64,000 nucleotides of DNA, taken from the NCBI GenBank assembly GCA_026686845.1, contig JAIVEN010000021.1, positions 25,314,001-25,378,000 on the forward strand, written 5' to 3'. Of this stretch, positions 25,736 through 35,869 are shown piece by piece (position 1 is the first letter of the stretch; every line of letters starts with the position of its first letter). Source of the DNA: Adenanthera pavonina. Taxonomy: Eukaryota; Streptophyta; Magnoliopsida; Fabales; Fabaceae. The notes beneath the pieces were generated by a model. It had not been told where the DNA came from and searched no databases. It saw only the letters and a list, made by a program, of their open reading frames with translations. The position numbers and the translations under genes are program-made.

Positions 25736-26093
25736 CTCTTGGTCAGGTCAGCTCTTATAATCACAGTACAGAAAGGCTTCGTAAGTTCTCGCTGTCTCCG
25801 GGTCACAATCAGTGATAGGATGATAATGAAGAAAATTTGAAAATGATGATCACTGTTCTGACAATGATGTATTTAGAGTGCATCCTCACGTCACCTTAGG
25901 AGGGCCCAGCTAAACTTAAAATTTGCAAACTTTTTCGGAGTTTGGCGAGGATGATACGGTAAGCTGCATATGTGGGGCGTTGCACTGATAAGAACGATGA
26001 CGAAGGCATACGCAAGAAGACAATCGGCTGGGTTTGGGAGGCATGGATCCCCGTAGGAAATACTGCCAGGTGGACCACTATTATGCGAAAAAT

Positions 26094-26158
26094 TATGAAA
26101 GAAAATAGCTGTAAATTCTTTTTTTTTTTTCAAAAAAATATTCTATGAAAGAAAATAG
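26094..26158. mobile_element. Ultra-short poly(T) insertion with 15-bp duplication
   Basis: The 15-mer TATGAAAGAAAATAG occurs exactly at 26094-26108 and 26144-26158. Between the copies lie 35 bases with an uninterrupted T-run. This resembles a minimal retrotransposition scar rather than a slippage repeat, because the duplicated 15-mer itself is not simple sequence. Confidence 0.55.
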
Positions 26159-26646
26159 TTGGCCAACCAAAAAAAGACCAAACCAATTATTCATTCTTAT
26201 ATATTTACTTTTTTTACAAAAAAAAATCTATATTCTCTTAGAAATAGAGGTTATTTGAATTCAAAAAATAATTACTCATGAGAGAGTATAATCACTTAAT
26301 TTACAAAACTGCTAAACATACTAATTTTTTTAACTTGCGTTTAGCTTTATTCATTATTGACTTGAGCTGTCCCGTGGACCCACGAAATTTAAAAAATAAA
26401 AAATAAAGAAGAAAAGATGAGATAGCAAGCTCAAGCTAATAAGGTAATAAACTCATTGTTAATATGATTTATAAAAAAATACGATGAATAGTTGGAGCCT
26501 TTAGAAAGTTTTTAGGGATCGAAATCCATGCCAGCGCTCGCTCGAGCCCTTGACATGGTGACTTCAGTATTGTCAGACTCACTGAACCACAAAGGCAAAG
26601 GAAGCCGATTAGAGAGTTGGAGCCTTTGATTGTAGAATTAGATACA

Positions 26647-27643
26647 GGAAAAATTACACTTAAATATCATAGAATAAAAAAATTATAAAAACATATCTTA
26701 AACTTGTGAAATTATAATGAGATACTAATGTATTGAATTGTAAATACTATTATTATACAAAATAACTATTTTACCCTTTCTCTTTTTCCTTCTCCATCCT
26801 TCCTCCTTTTTTCTTCCTCTCTCTCCTCCTTCCTCATTGCTATCTCCTTGGTCTCCTCATCCACTTTCGATGCTCTCTAGTCTCCCCATCCCCTATCGGT
26901 GCTCCCTCATCTCTCCTTTCCTTGTCTTCGTCACCATCACAACTTAAGAAACACCGAGATCCATCATCGCAAAGCCAAGATCTACTATTCTAGAGTCGAG
27001 ATCCACTATCACAGGGCCTAAATCCACTGTCACAATACTTATCTTGTCACTCTCGCCCTCTCTCCCATTGCTCTATGCGTCCCTCTTATTCTTTCTCTCC
27101 ATTTTCATCTCCATCAACTAAATATTAATGAATCAATTGTAAATTTATGTGGATTAATTGTAAATGTGTGTGGGATTATTTTTTTTTTACTTGAAAATGG
27201 ACGTATATTAATTGCAAATTTAGACAGAACAATGACAGATTCACGTGTATTAATTGCAAATATGTGTGTGATTTTTTTTAAATTAAAAATGCACATGTAT
27301 TAGTTACTAATTGTTAATTGTTGTTGTAAATTGTCAATTATCAGTTGTAAATAAATAATAGTCAACCATTAGGGGGTCTTTCTAATGGTCAACTATTATC
27401 TCAGTTACAAATTTATCAGTATCTATTGCAAATCACTGGATATCAGTTACAAATTAATATATTTAGTTTAAAAGAAAATGATATGAAAATAAAAAAAAAT
27501 TCTGACACAAAGGGCAACATCATTTTTTTTTAATAATTAACATATTTACATTTAGATACCATGGTATATTTGTGTAATTATCAATGTTTAAATTACTTAA
27601 CTGTAATTTTTTTATTCATGTGATATCTAACTGTAATTTTCCC
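26647..27643. mobile_element. Non-autonomous Mutator-like element, 997 bp
   Basis: The left end begins GGAAAAATTACACTTAAATA. The right end, reverse-complemented, begins GGGAAAATTACAGTTAGATA, and both continue into ATAAAAAAATTA. Flanking 9-mers TTAGATACA (26638-26646) and TTAAATATA (27644-27652) agree at 7 of 9 bases and are read as a decayed target duplication. The interior has a 350-bp pyrimidine-rich tract (about 26765-27115) and then degenerate repeats around TTAATTGCAAATTTA. There is no transposase. Confidence 0.65.
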
Positions 27644-27754
27644 TTAAATATAACACAAACAAAGAAAATAAGCTCCACTTATGGAAAATCAAATTTGCAA
27701 AGAAATTATTCTAATAGAAAGGTCCAAAGGAAGATTGCTAAAAGTGAATTAGTA

Positions 27755-28455
27755 TGTGTTTAGATCAAATTTTACATAATTGATTATGAGTATAACTAAT
27801 CTTTTAAAATTGATTTTAGTATGATTGATTTTATCAAAAAGTAATTTATGTTTGAATGTTTTACCTTAAAAGTGATTTTGAGAAAATAAAACATGTTTGG
27901 ATGAATCATTTTTTAATTAGATATGTGAAAATTTTTGATAATTCAATCCATTTGGGTGATTATTGAGAATAATAAGTGAAAAATTTTCACTTATGCGGAT
28001 AAATATTTTTTTAGCCATAAGCACTTATTGGGTGATATTGAGGGGTTTGTAATACCTTGCTATAAGTATTTATGGACTACAATAAGCACTTATTAAGTAA
28101 TATAAGTGTGTGTTTTGATTAAACTTAGATAATTGATTTTGAGTATAATTAATTTTGTAGAAATGATTTTAGTATAATTGAATTTATCAAAAAATAATTT
28201 ATGTTTGAATATTTTTACCTCATAAATGATTTTAAGAAAATAAAATACATTTGGATGAATCACTTTTGAATAGATAAGTGAAAATTTTATATGATTTAGT
28301 TCCTTTAAGTGATTATTGACAACGATAAGTGAAATTTTTTTAATTCTACAAGTAAGTGATTTTGACTAAAAGTATTTATTGGATCGAACTGATGTGTTCA
28401 ATAATAACTGCTATTACAATAAGCATTCAAGTATTTTCTAAACAAGCCGTAAGGG
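27755..28455. repeat. Diverged direct duplication, period about 352
   Basis: Two consecutive copies share the same word order at about 27755-28106 and 28107-28455. The shared words are TAATTGATTATGAGTATAA/TAATTGATTTTGAGTATAA, TTTTAGTATGATTGA, AATTTATGTTTGAAT, GATTTTGAGAAAATAAAA and TTTGGATGAATCA. It is probably an old tandem duplication of a dispersed repeat. It has no coding content. Confidence 0.65.
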
Positions 28456-28604
28456 CTATCCAAAAAGCCCAAAACATGGTTTTACTTACTTATTTCCATG
28501 AGTTGACGAAGGAATAGCCTCACTCTAATGATTAGAGTTGACTTTGTATGTATATTTGCATAGCAGTAATTTCGAATAAATAATGCTATTTATAGTTATT
28601 TTTA

Positions 28605-31600
28605 GGGAAAATGGCATTTGGAGACCAAAATTTGTAATTAATGTCAATAACATATCTATAAATTGTAAAATATCAATAAGAGATTGAAGGTCCTAAACTG
28701 ATCAGAGTTTAGTAACTGAATGACTGAAATACCCTCATTAAAATAAAATAACCCCATGCTCATGTTCCAGAATTGTTCTGATCATTCCCTAATTTTCTCA
28801 TCTCCGACAAACTAGTTTCTTAGAAGCGTGAAGCAGTGGCTATGTTTTGTTACTCCGTCACTCTCCGTTTGCTGATTCCGTTGCCCATCACATCACCTCA
28901 TCTCGTCTTTCTCCACTGATTCTTATATGTTGATTTAATCATCTTAGGTATATAATTTTCTATATCTTCCTTTTCTCTCTATATTTTGGTCTTCCTGTTA
29001 ATTCCTGTATATTGCTTTAATCATTTTATGTGTTAATTTTTCTATGTCTTCCTCTTCTTCCAGTATGTTTGTAAATGTCATCCCTTTCATCTTATTGTTC
29101 TTCAACCTGTATTTTGATTTCAGTTTTATTTTACTAATTTTTGAATTGTTTTTTCTTCCTGTATTTTAGTATCGAGTATTCATGTTTAATTTTATATGAT
29201 TCTTTTATTTTACTGCAGTTTTGCTATGTTGCATAAATTCTTTAAGTAATAACTTCATTTTAAATAAGCAGTAAAAAGTAGTAAACACTAGGAGATGTAG
29301 TAGTAAAAATTGGTACTATGTATTAATAGAAAAATATACAGAGTCAAGTATATTTTTCATTACAAAGCAAAACATTAAATATCATTTAATCTGATTTTCA
29401 GTTTTCTGATATTGTTCAGGCACAATTTCAGCAATTTTGAGCTGACTCAATTTGGTGGCTAGTGAATCATCTTAACAACAAAGTTCATGATCAAATCAAT
29501 GCTAGTATATCAAGAGATGGGAGAGGCAAGTTGTCTAGGAAAATGTGAAAAGCAACGGTGTTAAGGATACTAATGTTTTTTGTTATAATGTAATGGATAC
29601 TGATATATGATAGTAGTATTAAGGATCTTGATTTTTTTGCTATTAATGTAATGGATACTTATGTAGTATACTAGTGTTAGAGATACTTAGTTTTGGATAA
29701 TTGTATATCATTTTCAATTTTACACTGCCATTTCAATAATTTCACATTATTTCTCACAAACTTGACACTAGAATTTTAACTTTTGTGCATATGACCATTC
29801 CTGATATAGATGGATAGTAAATTCGGGGTTCTGAGTGTTAAATATTTGATTTAATCTCATTAAAATTTAGTGAATATAATTCCATCATTGTGAAATTTGG
29901 GATATGCAATGTCAAATCTTGGATTATCGGTAATAAATCCAGAATTCTGAGTGTTAAATACTAGATTTGATCATATGAAAATTTGTTGAATATAATCTTA
30001 TCAGTGTAAAATTTGGGATATTCAGTGTCAAATCTTAGATCATTAATAGAATACAGAGTTCCAAGTGTCAAATACTGGATCTGATTACATGAAAATTTTT
30101 TGAACATAATTTCATCAGTGTGAAATTTTGGATGACTTAGTTTGTTAAATATTGGAGCTGATCACATTAAATTTTGGTGAACATGAAAATTTGAAATGTT
30201 CCAAATTTCACACTGATAGAATTATATTCAACAAATTTTCATATGATCAGATCCAATATTTGACACTTGAAACCCTGTATTTACTACTGATTATCCAATA
30301 TTTGACACTGAACATCCCAAATTTCACATTAATAAAATTATGTTCACCCAATTTTAATGAGATCAAATCCAGTATTTAACACTCGGAACCCTGAATTTAC
30401 TGCTCATTTATATTAGAAATGGTCATATATACAAAAGTTAAAATTCTAGTGTCAAGTTTGTGAGGAATAATGTGAAATTATTGAAATGATAGTGTAAAAT
30501 TGAAAACGATATACAAGTATTCAAAACATAATTATCTCTAACACTAATATACTACATAAGTATCTATTACATTAATAGCAAAAACATCAAGATCCCTAAT
30601 ACTACTATCATACATCAGTATCCATTACATTATAATAAAAAACATTAGTATCCTTAACACCGTTACTTTTTACATTTTCCTAGACAACTTGCCTCTCTCA
30701 TCTTTTGATATACTAGCATTGATTTGATCATGAACTTTGTTGTTAAGATGATTTACTGGCCACCAAACTGAATCAACTCAAAATTGTTGAAATTATACCT
30801 GAATAATATCAAAAAATTGAAAATCAGATTAAATGATATTTAATATTTGCTTTGTAATGAAAAATATACTTGACTCTGTATATTTTTCTATTAATACATA
30901 GCATCAATTTTTACTACTACATCTCCTAGTGTTTACTACTTTTTATTGCTAATTTAAAATGAAGTTATTACTTAAGGAATTTATGCAACATAGCAAAACT
31001 GTAGTAAAACAAAAGAATCATATAAAATTAAACATGAATACTCAATACTAAAATACAGGAAGAAAAAACAATTCAAAAATTAGCAAAATAAAACTGAAGT
31101 CAAAATATAGGTTGAAGAACAAGAAGATGAAAGGGATGACATTTACAAACATATTGGAAGAAGAGGAAGACACAAAAAAATCAACACCTAAAATGATTAA
31201 AACAACATACCGGAATCAACAGGAAGACCAAAATATATGAAGAAAAGGAAGATATAGAAAATTCTATACCTAAGATAATTAAAGCAACATACAAGAATAA
31301 GTGGAGAGAGACGAGATGAGGTGATGCGACAGGCAACAGAATAAGCAAATAGAGAGTGATGGAGCAACAAAACATAAACATTCACGCTTCTAAGAAACTA
31401 GTTTGTCGGAGATGAGAAAGTTAGGGAATGATCAGAGCAATTTTGGAACACGAGCAGAGAGTTGTTTTATTTTAATGAGGGTATTTAAGTAATTCAGCCA
31501 TTAAACTCTGATCAGTTTAGGACCTTCAATCCCTTATTGGTATTTTTTAATTTATAAATCTGTTATTGACATTAATTATAAATTTTGGTCTCCAAATGTC

Positions 31601-31608
31601 ATTTCTCC
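28605..31608. mobile_element. Fold-back Mutator-like element, 3.0 kb with kilobase inverted arms
   Basis: The element starts GGGAAAATGGCATTTGGAGA and ends with its inverted counterpart (reverse complement GGAGAAATGACATTTGGAGA). The exact 9-bp duplication TTATTTTTA flanks it at 28596-28604 and 31609-31617. The left arm is mirrored by the right arm almost continuously for at least 1.2 kb. Examples are the segment with CTAGTTTCTTAGAAGCGTGA at about 28811 and its inverse at about 31385-31405. The centre (about 29825-30400) consists of ~115-bp units carrying GTGTTAAATACT and GTGAAATTTGGGAT; they are direct on the left and inverted on the right. No ORF of substance exists. Kilobase TIRs plus 9-bp duplication place it in the Mutator superfamily. 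Confidence 0.88.
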
Positions 31609-31669
31609 TTATTTTTATTGATTTTTTTTTAAGAAAAATAAGAAGGTCATTAGCAATGAAGGAAGTATC

Positions 31670-31840
31670 ACGTGTTGATCACAACCAGCGAACAAAAAAT
31701 CAGACCAGACCGGTCGATTCAACCGATTCGATCGGGAACCAGCCCTTGGTCTAGTCCGGTAGCAGATAGAAACCGGGGGGTTTCAGAACCAGTGGGAACC
31801 GGTCAAGAACTGATCAAACCGGTTTGAACCGATCTGGCTC
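31670..31840. repeat. GC-richer fragment of an unidentified element
   Basis: This block is dense in ACCGGT/GAACCGG words (ACCGGTCGATTCAACCGATT, AAACCGGTTTGAACCGAT). It begins about 50 bp outside the fold-back element and ends abruptly in AT-rich DNA. Such motifs occur at ends of plant DNA transposons, but no partner end or duplication was found. Confidence 0.35.
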
Positions 31841-32289
31841 CTTTTTTTATTATTTTACAAATAAAATAATATTATTTTTAGTATAAATTTTTTTATTTCT
31901 ATATTATAATATGTTATAAGTATTATTATAATACATAATTATTAATAATAATAAATTTACTTAACAAATAAGATAAAAATAGAATATCAATTAACTATTT
32001 TAAATTTAAAAAATAATTATAAATAAATATTAACTTATTTAGATTTTAATATTAGATTGTAAAACTTATTAATAATATTTTTAATTTTCTATATATTATT
32101 AAATTTACTTTTTATCTTAGAATAAATATTAATTTTATGATTATAAATAAATATATTTTATATTTTTTTATTTATATTATTAAAAATATATTAATTTATT
32201 TCTAATTGATCCAACCCTAATATAATTACTAAATCTTAAACTATTATCTTGTCCAATTTAATATCCTTCAAGTTTTTAATACTTTAATC

Positions 32290-32470
32290 ATATCAGGAGG
32301 CTTGGTGGCTTGTCGTGTCGTGACGTACTGCGCCAGCTGAGATACGTCTAAAAAAGTTGATGCATTCGTGTTCTGTTCCTTCAGCGTGCAAAAGTTTCGC
32401 TTTCCTATAAAAGGTATTTTCGTGTCACGTCCCCTGTGGCTATGAGCTATAACTATTTCTTTTTGTGCTT
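32290..32470 (+). promoter_or_regulatory. Orphan promoter-like island
   Basis: This GC-richer block in AT-rich DNA contains CGTGTCGTGACGTACTGCGC, then a good TATA-box string CCTATAAAAGG at about 32404, then CGTGTCACGTCC. No ORF follows that I can support. It may be a relic promoter or part of a transposon. Confidence 0.25.
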
Positions 32471-32818
32471 ATTTTATACTTTCCTAAAATATTTGTATGA
32501 CATTTGTTAAACTTCGATTAATTGACCCTTTTTTTTTGTTGATTTCTTGCTACTTGTGAAAAGAAATCACTGTCGTGAACGCCAGTGTTGAAGCTCACCA
32601 AATTAATTTTAAGCAATATTTAAATTTAAATTATGAATATAATCAAATTCCAACTTAAGTTTTGCCTTTCGTTGAGTGTTTCATATGTCGTTTTTTATGT
32701 ACTCAACAATTTTTAAGGATTACGATTAGATTAATGTAATTTATTATCCTTTTTATATTCTAACAATTATTTTTTGAATAAATATATAATCTTTATATTA
32801 GTTTTTTTAATATCATAT

Positions 32819-32861
32819 GATTTCATCTTTTCTTTTTTGATAAACGATTTCATCTTTTCTT
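32819..32861. mobile_element. Ultra-short insertion with 16-bp duplication
   Basis: The 16-mer GATTTCATCTTTTCTT is exactly duplicated at 32819-32834 and 32846-32861 around TTTTGATAAAC (11 bases). It resembles the other poly(T)-plus-short-tail insertions in the window, but is so short that a templated duplication is equally possible. Confidence 0.45.
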
Positions 32862-33058
32862 AAACAAAAATTATACACACTATATATTTAAAAATTAGTA
32901 ATAAGATTCTAAGGTGCTTATATCCTACAAAAACATAACATAAATTTTTATCCTATTATCAATAGTAAACAAAATCCTATTATTGATATAAAAATTTTTA
33001 TTGGTATGTAATCTATGAGTATATTTGTAAATATTTTTAGGAAAAACTAAACATTGAA

Positions 33059-33974
33059 TCCCTATAATTTACATCAATTTTCTTAGTCCTTATTGCTTCA
33101 AAATTTTCAATTCACTCCCTAGACTTTGCTACCACTAATGAGTTAACCCTCATAATTTGATATAGATACCCAATCCCATCCCTTGGACCCCCAAAATCAG
33201 CAAACGATGTTAACTTTGATCTATGTGGTTAACATGTAAATTATTTAATAAGACATGCAGCAAGATCCAAAAGGTAACATCAAGATATATGCTTTCCCTT
33301 TGGGCCACAAGAAACTGATGAGAAGAAATGCTGATGTCTTCAGGTTTACGGTTTTATATTAACCTCTTCATTCTAACCTCTCCATCATGTCTTCATCGTC
33401 TGACTCACAAAGCTTTGTTTTTTGCTCTCATATATATAATATATATCCAACTAGCCATAACTATTCGAACCATGCTTACCTGTCGTAGACTAAAATGCTT
33501 GCTTCCCACCGGTTGCTTTCTCACTAACGAAAACAACATTGTATTTTGAATCTGTGTTCATGATCCTCCAATTGGTTCGACGTTGAGCTCACCTTCTGCA
33601 ATTGGTCTTCTTTCCAAGATCCCTCCCTCGTCCATGATTCCTTTGCTGGTTCCTCCGTTCACCGCCATGAAAACTCCAACCCAAAATGATTTCCTCGGTT
33701 GAATGAACCAGCATTTAAGAGGTGCCGTTTCTTCTTCTTCTTTTTTTTAAAGAAAAAGAAGTGAATCGTTGTCCACATGCAAGGCATATCATCAATTGTT
33801 AGCCACATAGACCAAAGTTAACACCATTTGCTAATCTGGACGATCCAAGGGATGGATTTGTAACTATTTCAAACTATGAGGGCTGACTCATTAGCGGTAG
33901 TAAAGTCTAGGGAGTGAATTGAAAATTTTGAAACTGTAAGGACTAGATTGAAAATTAATGTAACCTATAGGGAG
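33059..33974. mobile_element. Inverted-repeat unit, about 0.9 kb
   Basis: Arms at 33059-33236 and 33793-33974 are inverted copies of each other. Matching landmarks are TCAATTCACTCCCTAGACTTT versus AAAGTCTAGGGAGTGAATTGA, and GTTAACTTTGATCTATGTGG versus CCACATAGACCAAAGTTAAC. The 550-bp interior has an unrecognised ORF (33328-33549, +). No target duplication was found, so the class is open; a Mutator-like non-autonomous element is one possibility. Confidence 0.6.
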
Positions 33975-34805
33975 AAGCTTGTCTTGATTGTCATAAATTA
34001 GTATGATCCAACTCATAATCTTTTCTCATAAATTAGTAAGATCCAACTCACATAATCTTTTCATCAATATAAAGAAAAAGGTAGAAACTAAGGCTAGATT
34101 TAGTATATATGAAATGAGGGAGAAATCATTGTGAAATATGTTTGTTACATATTATTTAAATTTTTTATAAATAAAAAATAATCTTTTTCATAAAATCCTT
34201 TTTCTCTCTTTCTAATTCCCTTAAAATGGTTCCTAGTTATTAAACATGACTTAAGAAATTATATGTGAGTTTGATTTCTAATGATACTTAATAAAATGTA
34301 ATAAAATAAATATTAAATATTAGTTAACTGATTAAAATTATTCCTTTCGTTAAATAGATAACAATGTTGATTTTTTTTTCAATTAACTTTGTTGAATTGA
34401 CTATGCATGGCAAATACAATAAGAGTTTATTGAATTTTCCAAATGACCCATACTTGTTTAGTGAATTCGAAAATGGACCTTTGATTTGACAACTAAGCCC
34501 ATTCCAATTGGATCAGGACCCTCCTTGGTGTTTCAACCTTCCTTATTGGAGAATAGATTAACAGTTTGTTTGATTTGATTATATGGGGCGTCAAGGAATA
34601 TAAATGGAACTACATTATAGAGCTGGGCATATTTGGTTAACTTGATCACATTTACACTTGTGAAGTTAACTACACTTGTGATTATAAATGGTTTCACATT
34701 CCAAAAGTTGTGTAACAAGATTACAGGGGCATAAATAAAATTTAAAAAAACTTTATTACCCTTATTAAAATAAAAAATGACAACTAATCTCCCATTTCTT
34801 TTCTT

Positions 34806-35006
34806 TTGCCACCAACTGTTCTCGCCACTGCCAATCTCTAACTGTCAACAACCACCACCACTATCGATCATCAATTACTTATAGCTACTACCATTGCCAC
34901 CATTGGTCACAAGTCGCTAGTTGACATCGCCACCACCAGTCATTAGCCGTCAACTGTTGCCACTATTGTCGGCCTAGCATCTTTACCACCACTAAGTGCC
35001 ACCATT
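34806..35006. repeat. Degenerate CCA/CAC trinucleotide-rich tract
   Basis: About 200 bases are built from variants of ACCACCACC, GCCACC and GTCAAC (for example CAACCACCACCACTATCGAT). It looks like decayed simple sequence and has no open frame of note. Confidence 0.5.
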
Positions 35007-35193
35007 TTACCAATTTAGATATTTTCTATTTATTTATATTTAATTAAATTAAATGTAAAAAAATAAATTTATTTTTTACATATCTAATATCATATACTGA
35101 ACAAACTCACATTTACCTTGTTTATATTACATCCCCTCATCCCATGTAATTCAACCAAATGAGTTGTTAACTTATTGGATTAATTGTTTTAAC

Positions 35194-35861
35194 TAGGGCT
35201 GTTCAATGGGCCCGGAGCCCCGGTTGGCCCGGAGTGGTCCGGTCATTTCAGGCTGCGTCGGTTCGGGTAGGGCCAAAAGGAAAAAATTGTCAAATGAAGG
35301 AAAACCGGGCCAAAAAGACGATCGGGCCGAGCTAGGCCTCGGGCAAGTCACATGCCCGTCCCAGCCCCGCCCAGTATATATATATTTAATTTTCTCATTT
35401 TTCTTTATTTGTTAAAAATATTGAATAATTTTATATAATTGTTTTTCCTTCATATACCTCATGTAATAAATTAATTTTATAATTATAATAGATAAATTTT
35501 ATTATTCCAATTTTTAATTTTATTTCAAATTTTAAATTTATTTCATATCTTAATATTATATAAAATAAATAATGTATAATTGTTGAGTATTTATAATTTT
35601 GATAAATGTTACTTTTTAATTTAATATTATTTCCTATAAGAACATATTTTAAATAAAACTAGTTATATTTTCATTAAAAAATTAAATTAATTAATTAATA
35701 TATTTATTAATATTTTTTATACCAGGTCAAAACCCGGCCCGATCTAGCCCGGTCCTTCACCAGGCCGGGCCACGGATCCATTGTCTTAGCCTGGTAGGTG
35801 TTCTGGGTTGGACACCGGGTAGAGGTGATGTCCGGCCCAACCCGACCCGTGAACACCCCTA
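35194..35861. mobile_element. Non-autonomous hAT-type element, 668 bp
   Basis: The left end is TAGGGCTGTTCAATGGGCCC. The right end, reverse-complemented, is TAGGGGTGTTCACGGGTCGG. The exact 8-bp duplication GTTTTAAC flanks it at 35186-35193 and 35862-35869, which with the TAGGGNTGTTCA terminus indicates the hAT superfamily. Both ends are GC-rich (repeated GGCCCGG/CCGGGCC) while the 350-bp centre is AT-rich. There is no transposase ORF. Confidence 0.82.
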
Positions 35862-35869
35862 GTTTTAAC

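Noticed and set aside
30152..30379. 75-aa ORF at the centre of the fold-back element
   Set aside because: It is made of the internal 115-bp repeats read in one frame and has repetitive low-complexity sequence.
28605..31608. LTR retrotransposon reading of the 3-kb repeat
   Set aside because: The arms are inverted, not direct, and the flanking duplication is 9 bp; no gag, pol or primer-binding site is present.
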